Source of the DNA: an uncultured Collinsella sp.
GTDB lineage: Bacteria; Actinomycetota; Coriobacteriia; Coriobacteriales; Coriobacteriaceae
Direction: 5' to 3'
NCBI GenBank assembly: GCA_902479065.1
Contig: CABSNM010000028.1
Location: forward strand, 1-16,260
Length of the DNA: 16,260 bases
The notes under the pieces are model-generated. The model saw only the letters and a program-made list of their open reading frames with translations, made no database searches and had not been told where the DNA came from. A program made the position numbers and the translations under genes. Positions 1 to 5,687 of this stretch are shown in pieces (position 1 is the first letter of the stretch; each line of letters begins with the position of its first letter).

Positions 1-47
1 GAGATGTAGAGAGGTCTCGTGGGCTCGGAGATGTGTATAAGAGACAG
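1..47 (+). other. Illumina Nextera i7 adapter (assembly contamination)
   Basis: Bases 14-47 match the Nextera read-2 transposase adapter. The last 19 bases (29-47, AGATGTGTATAAGAGACAG) are the Tn5 mosaic end. Bases 1-5 (GAGAT) are the end of the P7 primer, and bases 6-13 (GTAGAGAG) sit exactly where the 8-base i7 index belongs. From memory they equal the N707 index as written in the adapter. Genomic sequence therefore starts at base 48, and this is a contig end. Open frames that start inside the adapter (peptides containing MCIRDS or MYKRQ) are artefacts. Confidence 0.97.
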
Positions 48-78
48 CTCCCGGCCCAGCTCATGCCAGCGCCACGCG

Positions 79-618
79 CTAGTAGTTCACCACCTGCTCC
101 TCAAAGTACGCCTTGGGGTGGTTACACACCGGGCACACCTCAGGCGCCTCGGCACCAACGTGCAGGTGCCCGCAGTTCAGGCACTTCCATACCTTCACGC
201 CCTCACGCTCAAACACCTCGCCCGACTCGATGCGCTCGACGAGTTTGTTGTAGCGCTCCTCGTGGGCCTTCTCGACGGCGGCGACACCACGGAACTTCTC
301 GGCGATCTCGGCAAAGCCCTCCTCCTCGGCGGTCTTGGCGAACTCGTCGTACATCGTGGTCCACTCGTAGTTCTCGCCCGCGGCGGCGTCGCGCAGGTTG
401 TCCAGAGTGCCCGGAACGGCGCCGTCGTGCAGATACTTAAACCACAGCTTGGCGTGCTCGGACTCGTTGCCCGCCGTCTCGGCAAAGATATTCGAAATCT
501 GAACGTAGCCATCCTTCTTGGCCTTAGATGCGTAGTAGCGATACTTGGTGTGTGCCTGGGACTCACCGGCAAAAGCGGTCTCGAGGTTCTTCTTGGTTTG
601 GGAATTCTCAAAATCCAT
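79..618 (-). CDS. rbr: Rubrerythrin
   Basis: Rubrerythrin is a cytoplasmic non-haem diiron protein that reduces hydrogen peroxide in anaerobes, taking electrons through a C-terminal rubredoxin domain. The 179-residue protein has the usual length and order. The N-terminal ferritin-like four-helix domain (about 1-135) carries AGESQAH (E19), E52-x-x-H55, GENYE (E82, E85) and E116-x-x-H119. A rubredoxin-like domain follows, with C146-x-x-C149 and C162-P-x-C165. The ATG at 618 is chosen because AAGGGAAG lies about 8 bases upstream and MDFENS fits the family N-terminus. A GTG at 639 would add seven atypical residues. It lies 114 bases downstream of the mutY-like gene on the same strand. I see no clear promoter in that gap, so it may be the third gene of the rrf2 operon. 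The gene ends 31 bases from the adapter junction, so its downstream terminator is not visible. Confidence 0.95.
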   Translation of the reverse strand: MDFENSQTKKNLETAFAGESQAHTKYRYYASKAKKDGYVQISNIFAETAGNESEHAKLWFKYLHDGAVPGTLDNLRDAAAGENYEWTTMYDEFAKTAEEEGFAEIAEKFRGVAAVEKAHEERYNKLVERIESGEVFEREGVKVWKCLNCGHLHVGAEAPEVCPVCNHPKAYFEEQVVNY

Positions 619-709
619 AGGTGTACTTCCCTTCAACACGTGCCGCCCATAGGCTTTGAGCGACCTTGTCTTTAGGATGCCCTCAAGCCGCGAATTTAAA
701 CCTTACAAT

Positions 710-732
710 CCCGTTCTTCAGATTTGAGCGGG
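710..732 (-). other. Stem-loop between mutY-like gene and rubrerythrin
   Basis: CCCGTTC (710-716) pairs with GAGCGGG (726-732), a 7-base stem with one G-U pair and a 9-base loop, directly after the mutY-like stop codon. No T-run follows on the minus strand, so it is not a convincing intrinsic terminator. It could be a weak terminator or a processing or stability element ahead of rubrerythrin. Confidence 0.35.
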
Positions 733-1638
733 CTACACACTCAACCAACGATCGTCCTCGGCTCGGCAAAAGCCCTCGCGCTCCAGGTCAGCTAGAATGC
801 CCGCGATCAAGTCGCACTCGACCGGCCCGCGACCGGCTGCCGCTTCCATCTCGTTAACGCCCACCACGGCATCAGCAAGCGTAATCCCCGCCGGCTGCCC
901 ATCGCGCGCTGCCAGCAACATACGCACGATATGCGCGCGCTTTTGGCGACGCGAGCCCTCAAACTTGGACTGACGGCTATAGCCCGCCGACCGCCTGGAC
1001 GGATTGGGCAACGTCTTTTTTAGATATGCGCCGTAATCTAGCAACGCGTAATACCACGCGCGCGGCGTGTCGGCATCATCGAGCGGCACGGCAAAGGGAG
1101 CGATCTCGTCCGCCGACGCACCGGGGGCCGCCGGACAGGCCGCCTGAATCAGCGGCACCAGCTCGCGATCGGGAACAGCCGGCACATCGGGAAAGAAATG
1201 ATGCAGAAAGACCGTGCGCACGTTGGTCTCCAGATACACACCCGGAAGATCAAACGCAAACGACCGGATACCCTGCGCCGTTGCCGGGCCAATACCAGGC
1301 AGGGCGACCAGGTCACGCGTCTCACGCGGAAACTCCCCGCCCCAATCCCCTACGACCCGTTGAGCGGCCCCGTGAAGCGCCAGAGCGCGTCGGTTGTAGC
1401 CCATGCCCTGCCAAGCGTCCAAAACATCGGAAGGCGCGGCCTGGGCAAGCGCCTGCACAGTCGGAAAACGATCGAGCCACACCGGCATGCGCGCCTCCAC
1501 ACGCGGCACCTGCGTTTGCTGCAGCATGACCTCAGAAAGCCAAATGATGTACGGGTCGCGTGTACGGCGCCACGGAAGGTCGCGATAACGCAGGACCCCT
1601 TCCGAACGAATCATCGAACGAAAGGGGTCCTGAATCAT
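733..1638 (-). CDS. MutY-like adenine DNA glycosylase (HhH-GPD), Fe-S cluster absent
   Basis: This is a monofunctional base-excision DNA glycosylase of the HhH-GPD superfamily, most like MutY, which removes A opposite 8-oxoguanine. Visible MutY features in the 301 residues are LPWR (21-24), SEVMLQQTQV (35-44, catalytic E36), GMGYNRRA (78-85) and the helix-hairpin-helix LPGIGPATAQGI (113-124). The endonuclease III lyase Lys position is Ala119, which argues against AP-lyase activity. Aligned without gaps to E. coli MutY from LPG onward, the catalytic Asp138 position is Glu137 (LETNVRTV). The four-cysteine Fe-S loop is missing: only C168, C275 and C291 exist, and the expected site reads NPSRRSAGYSRQSKFEGS. 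The NUDIX-like 8-oxoG recognition domain is also absent; only about 70 residues follow the catalytic core. AAGGAG about 9 bases upstream supports the ATG. It lies 21 bases downstream of the Rrf2 gene, so the two are probably one operon. The family call is firm; the exact base specificity is not. Confidence 0.85.
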   Translation of the reverse strand: MIQDPFRSMIRSEGVLRYRDLPWRRTRDPYIIWLSEVMLQQTQVPRVEARMPVWLDRFPTVQALAQAAPSDVLDAWQGMGYNRRALALHGAAQRVVGDWGGEFPRETRDLVALPGIGPATAQGIRSFAFDLPGVYLETNVRTVFLHHFFPDVPAVPDRELVPLIQAACPAAPGASADEIAPFAVPLDDADTPRAWYYALLDYGAYLKKTLPNPSRRSAGYSRQSKFEGSRRQKRAHIVRMLLAARDGQPAGITLADAVVGVNEMEAAAGRGPVECDLIAGILADLEREGFCRAEDDRWLSV

Positions 1639-1659
1639 GGCTATGCTCCTTATGCGGCG

Positions 1660-2145
1660 TTATTCCTCCCGGTAAGCGCACGCGCAGGTGGCGTACTCGG
1701 GAAACGCTTCGCGGTCGGCAAACTTGGGATCGACGGCTGGGAACTGGCGGTGAGCGACGATGTCGCCGAGCGAAACGGAATCGAGGTAGTCGCGCATCAA
1801 CGCCTGGGCTCCGGCCCACAGGGGATGATAGCAGCACGCGCCCATGCGCGCACAGTCACCATCGGGCGCGGTGCAATCGTTCATAACCATAGGACCCTGA
1901 ACGGCCTCGACGACCTGGCGGATAGTAACGTCGTCCGGACTGACCTTGAGACGCATGCCACCGTGGACGCCACGCAGGCTCTCCACAATACCGGCCTGGA
2001 CCAAACCGTGCTGAATCGAGCGGGCAAACGAATACGGGACATTGACCTCTTCGGCAGCGGTGCGAACAGAAAGCAAACGCTCCGGATCCTCGGCAAGCAT
2101 CGCCAGCATACGAAGGGCGTAATCAGTCTTCCTCGATATGTCCAT
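1660..2145 (-). CDS. Rrf2-family transcriptional regulator with Fe-S-type cysteines
   Basis: This is a DNA-binding regulator of the Rrf2 family (IscR, NsrR, RsrR type). The 161-residue protein starts MDISRKTDYALRML, the typical winged-helix N-terminus. The recognition region is about 25-65, ending in RGVHGGMRL. C91, C98 and C104 match the spacing of the cluster-ligating cysteines of IscR-like members; extra cysteines are C105, C154 and C156. The ATG at 2145 is chosen over the upstream in-frame start at 2253 because AAAGGGG lies just upstream and the extra residues resemble no Rrf2 protein. It is the first gene of a set with the mutY-like gene (21-base gap) and rubrerythrin. A promoter at 2306-2334 with an adjoining palindrome suggests autoregulation. 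Sensing of oxidative, nitrosative or iron-sulfur status is inferred from the cysteines and the neighbours. The sequence does not separate it from IscR, NsrR or CymR types. Confidence 0.9.
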   Translation of the reverse strand: MDISRKTDYALRMLAMLAEDPERLLSVRTAAEEVNVPYSFARSIQHGLVQAGIVESLRGVHGGMRLKVSPDDVTIRQVVEAVQGPMVMNDCTAPDGDCARMGACCYHPLWAGAQALMRDYLDSVSLGDIVAHRQFPAVDPKFADREAFPEYATCACAYREE

Positions 2146-2305
2146 TTTTCCCCTTTCAAGGAATACGAACAGCTCGAACGAGCTCCGGGGCCGAGCTTGT
2201 GTCGAGACGCTAAATGACCGCCAGGACATCCAAATGGTAAATCGGATATCCACTGAGTGCCGCGCTTGGAGCGAAATGCATCAAATGCGGCGCACAGTGC
2301 AATTT

Positions 2306-2334
2306 AGTATAACCCAACCCCCTGTCTCGTTGAA
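2306..2334 (-). promoter_or_regulatory. Candidate promoter of the rrf2-mutY-rbr cluster
   Basis: On the minus strand TTCAAC (2334-2329) and TATACT (2311-2306) are separated by 17 bases. The -10 box is good and the -35 box is weak. Transcription would start near 2299, giving a leader of about 150 bases before the Rrf2 start codon. Confidence 0.5.
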
Positions 2335-2368
2335 CAGGTGTTGCGCAACAAAGCTGTTGTTCAGACAG
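2322..2368. promoter_or_regulatory. Nested palindrome at the rrf2 promoter (operator candidate)
   Basis: A perfect 12-base palindrome TGTTGCGCAACA (2339-2350) sits just upstream of the -35 box. It lies inside an outer inverted pair CTGTCT (2322-2327) and AGACAG (2363-2368), both centred near 2345. A less symmetric pair, TGAACA (2331-2336) and TGTTCA (2358-2363), also falls inside. The symmetry and position suit binding by a dimeric regulator, possibly the downstream Rrf2 protein. Binding is inferred, not shown. Confidence 0.4.
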
Positions 2369-2466
2369 ATATACTTATTAGTTTTTACTTGCGTTCCCGA
2401 AGGCGCGGGGATTCTGGGCGAAGATGCACCAGGGCAATCGTTCTATCGAAACAAAGTGCATCAAAC

Positions 2467-2498
2467 GCAAAAAGCCACGTCCGAAGACGTGGCTTTAA
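2467..2498 (-). terminator. Intrinsic terminator of tRNA-Asp
   Basis: AAAGCCACGTC (2471-2481) and GACGTGGCTTT (2486-2496) form a perfect 11-base stem with loop CGAA. On the minus strand the stem runs into a T-rich tail (TTTTTGCG). It lies 8 bases beyond the tRNA 3' end. Confidence 0.85.
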
Positions 2499-2504
2499 TT
2501 GCGT

Positions 2505-2582
<78 letters not shown>

Positions 2583-2628
2583 AGGCAGACGTTCGCGTTT
2601 GTTTCCGCTCGCGTGCGCTGCGGGGATT

Positions 2629-2658
2629 AGTATACACAGAAGTCTGTCCGGCGCGCAA
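2629..2658 (-). promoter_or_regulatory. Candidate promoter of tRNA-Asp
   Basis: TTGCGC (2658-2653) and TATACT (2634-2629) on the minus strand are 18 bases apart. An A/T-rich block at about 2662-2680 lies just upstream and could act as an UP element. Transcription would begin about 40 bases before the mature tRNA 5' end. Confidence 0.55.
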
Positions 2659-2690
2659 CAACTTTTTTGAAAAAATTTTTGGGACCATCC

Positions 2691-2831
2691 GGGAGGGTCT
2701 CCGGGGCTGGGGCGCGGGTTAAGTTTGCTGCTCTACAGTCCTGCGCAAGACGGAAAGCACATTAAGTGCTTTCCTTTGCGTGCGGAACTCGCGACAAACT
2801 TAACCCGCGCCCCAGCCCCGGAGACCCTCCC
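2691..2831. repeat. 141-base palindromic element with perfect 37-base inverted arms
   Basis: Bases 2691-2727 and 2795-2831 are perfect reverse complements over 37 bases. The outer end reads GGGAGGGTCTCC and the inner end GGTTAAGTTTG. The 67-base centre holds a second hairpin, GGAAAGCAC (2752-2760) with GTGCTTTCC (2766-2774) and loop ATTAA. That hairpin is extended by imperfect pairing of TGCGCAA (2742-2748) with TTGCGTG (2776-2782). There is no coding capacity, no T-run and no clear target-site duplication. It could be a MITE-like non-autonomous element, a REP-like extragenic palindrome or a structured RNA. Its presence is certain; its nature is not. Confidence 0.9.
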
Positions 2832-2843
2832 TGTCGTCACTTT

Positions 2844-2928
2844 GTTCAACCAGTTTTGCGGGCGTGCGCCGCTGCGCGGCTAGCCCGCGTGCTCCTCGGC
2901 GGGGTTGGTCTGATGGATCTTGTTGAAC
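2844..2928. repeat. GC-rich nested stem-loop (REP-like)
   Basis: GCGGGC (2858-2863) pairs with GCCCGC (2883-2888). Inside it, GCCGC (2868-2872) pairs with GCGGC (2876-2880) around loop TGC. A further outer pair is GTTCAAC (2844-2850) with GTTGAAC (2922-2928). It fills the gap between the 141-base palindrome and the phosphodiesterase terminator. It has no T-run and no gene. Confidence 0.5.
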
Positions 2929-2947
2929 TTTGGCCTTTGGCTTAAAG

Positions 2948-2982
2948 AAAAACGGGAGGTGCGGCTTGCATCCCCCGTTTTT
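2948..2982 (-). terminator. Intrinsic terminator of the phosphodiesterase gene
   Basis: AAAAACGGGAGGTGC and GCATCCCCCGTTTTT form a 15-base stem with one mismatch and one G-U pair around loop GGCTT, starting 8 bases after the phosphodiesterase stop codon. T-runs exist on both strands, so it could also act in the other direction. Confidence 0.88.
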
Positions 2983-2989
2983 GTTGTGG

Positions 2990-3457
2990 TTACTCTAGGT
3001 CAATAAATTTGGTGCTTATGATCTTGCCGTCTTTTACGAGCATTCTGGCCATGGTGGGGCCTCGGGTGCCTCTGGGGTAGCTGGCGCTGCCCGGGTTGAG
3101 GACTAAGCAACGGCCCACTTGGGCTTCTTTGGTTACGTGGGTGTGGCCGTTGATGGCTACGTCTACGGATCCCACCGGAAGGTCTTCGCGGTAGTGGGCT
3201 ACGGCGAATTTAAGGCCTTCGTAGGTAAAGAGTGCAAGACGGTCTACATCGGGACCGTAGTCGCGGTAGTAATCGTTGTTGCCCAGTACGGCCCGCACGG
3301 GGGCGATGGTGCATAGGTGCTCGTAGTCCATCTCTGACGTAAGGTCGCCGGCGTGGATAATCAGATCCGCGCCCTCAAGCTCGTCCAGGAGCGCAGGCGA
3401 CAAATAGCCGTGGGTGTCCGAGATGATGTCGATGCGCTTGGCGCTTGCACTGTTCAT
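2990..3457 (-). CDS. YfcE/MJ0936-like metallophosphoesterase
   Basis: This is a cytoplasmic metal-dependent phosphodiesterase of the small calcineurin-like group. The 155-residue protein has all the metal-binding blocks in order: D14-T-H16 in ISDTHG, D38 in HAGD, N61 and D62 in GNND, H88, and GHTH with H105 and H107. The length is typical for this group, which in other bacteria hydrolyses model phosphodiesters; the physiological substrate is unknown. The ATG at 3457 is preferred over the start at 3511, because GGAAGGG lies just upstream and the longer form would begin inside the neighbour's terminator. It appears to be a single-gene unit between two terminators. No convincing promoter is visible in the short upstream gap. 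Confidence 0.9.
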   Translation of the reverse strand: MNSASAKRIDIISDTHGYLSPALLDELEGADLIIHAGDLTSEMDYEHLCTIAPVRAVLGNNDYYRDYGPDVDRLALFTYEGLKFAVAHYREDLPVGSVDVAINGHTHVTKEAQVGRCLVLNPGSASYPRGTRGPTMARMLVKDGKIISTKFIDLE

Positions 3458-3497
3458 GGGATCCCTTCCGCAAAAAAACGATTCGGCAGATACATAC

Positions 3498-3548
3498 AAA
3501 AAAGGCCCCACGGCTCCGCAGACGATGGGTCTACAGGGCTGCGGGGCC
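3498..3548 (-). terminator. Intrinsic terminator of the first LytS/LytTR operon
   Basis: On the minus strand GGCCCC (3548-3543) pairs with GGGGCC (3509-3504), with an alternative inner pairing CCGCAG/CTGCGG, followed by TTTTTT (3503-3498). It starts 6 bases after the response regulator stop codon. Confidence 0.8.
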
Positions 3549-3554
3549 AGTGTG

Positions 3555-4271
3555 CTAGAGACTCAGAGCCTTCTTGAGCGGCACGACGCGGCGGCGCGAA
3601 ACCGGCACGCGTTCGTCGACGCCCGTAATGCCCAGCTGGATGGCGCCCGAGGGCACCGTCTCCACATCCGTGACGCACGCCAAGTTAACGATATAGCGGC
3701 GGTGAACACGGAAGAAGCCAAAGTCGCAGAGCTTGGCCTCAAACTGCGCCAGCGAGGTCGTCGACAAAAAGCGATCATCGACGGTATAGATGCAGGAGTA
3801 ATCGTCCTTGGCCATGATAAAGCGAATGTCGTCCACGGGAATGAGCACCTTGCGGCCGCCCTTTTCCACCGGGATACGCTCGATGGTCACCTTGCTGTCC
3901 GTAACCGGTTTGGCGCGTTGCATGACCTTCTCGATCGCGCGATCCAAGCGAGCTTCCTCGACCGGCTTCATCAGATAATCGACGGCATCCACGTCGAATG
4001 CCTCGACCGCATGGTCACTATACGCAGTCACAAACACGATCGCCGGCGGATTTTTGAGCTTATGCAGCGCCTCGGCAAGTTGCAGGCCCGAGGCACCGGG
4101 CATCGAGATATCGAGAAACACGACATCCACGCGACTTTCCATAAGCATCTCGATGGCGGAGCGGACGCTCGACGCCTCCGTGATCGTGCCGATCTTGCCC
4201 GTTTGCTCGAGCAGGAAGCGAAGCTCCGAGCGAGCCGGCGCCTCATCATCCACAATCATCGCACGCAGCAT
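3555..4271 (-). CDS. LytTR-family response regulator (pair 1)
   Basis: This is a DNA-binding response regulator of the LytR/AlgR type. The 238 residues comprise a receiver domain (about 1-120) and a C-terminal LytTR domain (about 135-238). Receiver residues are D8/D9 in VDDE, phospho-acceptor D54 in FLDISMPG, T82 in FVTAYS and K102 in MKPV. The LytTR part shows the typical FFRVHRRYIVNL and VPVSRRR motifs. The ATG at 4271 is preferred over the one at 4292, because GAAAGG lies about 10 bases upstream and MLRAMIVDDE fits the family. It lies 72 bases downstream of its kinase gene. It is clearly similar to the regulator at 9441-10175, sharing LDAVDY/VDAVDY, KPVE-ARL, FxRVHRxYxVNL and VPVSRRR. Its target genes are unknown. 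Confidence 0.95.
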   Translation of the reverse strand: MLRAMIVDDEAPARSELRFLLEQTGKIGTITEASSVRSAIEMLMESRVDVVFLDISMPGASGLQLAEALHKLKNPPAIVFVTAYSDHAVEAFDVDAVDYLMKPVEEARLDRAIEKVMQRAKPVTDSKVTIERIPVEKGGRKVLIPVDDIRFIMAKDDYSCIYTVDDRFLSTTSLAQFEAKLCDFGFFRVHRRYIVNLACVTDVETVPSGAIQLGITGVDERVPVSRRRVVPLKKALSL

Positions 4272-4343
4272 AGGGATAAAACCTTTCGTCAACTAACTAC
4301 GCCGGGCATCCGTCGCATGACGTTGAGCCCGTAGCTTTTTATT

Positions 4344-5687
4344 TTACTCTTGAATGTCAAAGATGCTCTCTGACAAATCAAGATGAAGGAGCACTTTGGT
4401 GCCCTTGCCCGGCGCCGATTCGACACGCGTATAGGAGTGCGGCCCATAAAAGCGATGGATGCGCTCCGAAATATTGTGCATGGCCACACCGGCGCCGCCA
4501 CCCTGGGGAGAGCTGGCGTCGGGACGGGCAGAACGCTCGTCAAGCAGTCTGGCGGCGGCACCCTCATCCATGCCCACGCCATTATCGGCCACGGCAATCA
4601 AGATTGCATCCTCGCCGTCTTGGTGAACGGTCACGTCGATCCTCAGGGCGTCGTCATCGCCCATACCATGACGTACGGCGTTCTCGACAATCGGCTGGAT
4701 CACGAACGCCGGCACCAGCGTATCTTCCACGTCCTCGGACACATCGAACGTCGCAAGCACGCGGTCCTCGCCAAAGCGGGCCTTCTCAAAGGTAAGGTAG
4801 CGCTTGGTCTGTGCAACCTCGCGCGAGACCGGAATAAGCGATCCCGAGTTGTCGAGCGTGGCACGATAGAACGATGAGAACTCACGAAGCAGTTCGCGGG
4901 CCCGCAGCGGGTCGGTGCGCGTAAACGATGCAATGGTGTTCAGCGTGTTGAACAGGAAGTGCGGGTTAATCTGCGCTTGCAGCGCACGCACCTCGGCGCG
5001 CGCCGTGAGTTCCTTTTGCACCTCGAGCTCGTGGATGGCGAGCTGCGTGGACAAGATCTCGGCAAAGCCCGAGGCAAGCGCGTACTGGGTACGGTCGACG
5101 GCGCGCGGGGTCTTGTAGTAGAACTTGAGCGTGCCGACGGTACGATCGCCCACCTTGATGGGGGCGATAATGCCGGCGGGGACTTGGTTGTGCGAGCCAT
5201 CCGAGCCCACGACATCCACCATACGGTTGAACGACTGCACGATGCCATGTTCGATAACGTAGCGTGTGGCAAGCGTGTGGATGGGAGAATCTGGCAGTAG
5301 TTTTTCCTCAAACTCGCCTGCGCAGGCCAACACGTTGCCCTCGTCGGTGATGGCCACCGTCATGGCGCGCGTCTCGGGCAAAATGCGCCGGCACACCAAA
5401 CGCGCCGACTCCTGCGTCAGACCGCCCTTAATGTCCTCAAGCATGGCCGAGGCCACCGAGAGCGTCTCCTCGGTGTACTGGGAGCGCACCGAATCGGGAT
5501 TGAGCGTCAAAAAGATAAAGATGCACAGAAAGATGCACAGCAGCGCGCAGGCAATCACCGTGGCGATCGGCTCGATACCGGTCACCAAGGCAAAAATAAA
5601 GTACACCAGCACGCAAATGGCGCAGGCAACGGCAATGATGCGAAAGATTGATATTGAACTATCGCGCTGGGCGCGGCGGTCGATCAT
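4344..5687 (-). CDS. LytS-type sensor histidine kinase (pair 1)
   Basis: This is a membrane sensor kinase of the LytS/YehU class (His_kinase, PF06580). The 447 residues show two N-terminal transmembrane helices (about 15-36 and 41-62) with almost no external loop. A cytoplasmic GAF-like sensor region follows (about 75-215). The phosphotransfer motif NPHFLFN has H243, and the ATPase domain has ENAVRHG (335-341), DNGVGM (369-374) and a GGGAGVAM glycine box (397-404). With so little outside the membrane, the signal is probably sensed within the membrane or in the cytoplasm; this is inference. The start codon overlaps the stop of the glycosyltransferase gene by 4 bases (ATGA), with GGAGGGGG just upstream, so translation is coupled. 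It is strongly similar to the kinase at 10214-11605 from the sensor region onward. Confidence 0.95.
   Translation of the reverse strand: MIDRRAQRDSSISIFRIIAVACAICVLVYFIFALVTGIEPIATVIACALLCIFLCIFIFLTLNPDSVRSQYTEETLSVASAMLEDIKGGLTQESARLVCRRILPETRAMTVAITDEGNVLACAGEFEEKLLPDSPIHTLATRYVIEHGIVQSFNRMVDVVGSDGSHNQVPAGIIAPIKVGDRTVGTLKFYYKTPRAVDRTQYALASGFAEILSTQLAIHELEVQKELTARAEVRALQAQINPHFLFNTLNTIASFTRTDPLRARELLREFSSFYRATLDNSGSLIPVSREVAQTKRYLTFEKARFGEDRVLATFDVSEDVEDTLVPAFVIQPIVENAVRHGMGDDDALRIDVTVHQDGEDAILIAVADNGVGMDEGAAARLLDERSARPDASSPQGGGAGVAMHNISERIHRFYGPHSYTRVESAPGKGTKVLLHLDLSESIFDIQE

Noticed and set aside
640..709. Possible separate promoter for rubrerythrin
   Set aside because: I found no pair of -35 and -10 boxes at workable spacing, so I did not call one. 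Absence is not proven.
2691..2831. Bidirectional intrinsic terminator
   Set aside because: The arms are far too long, no T-run follows on either side, and the adjacent genes already have their own terminators or promoters.
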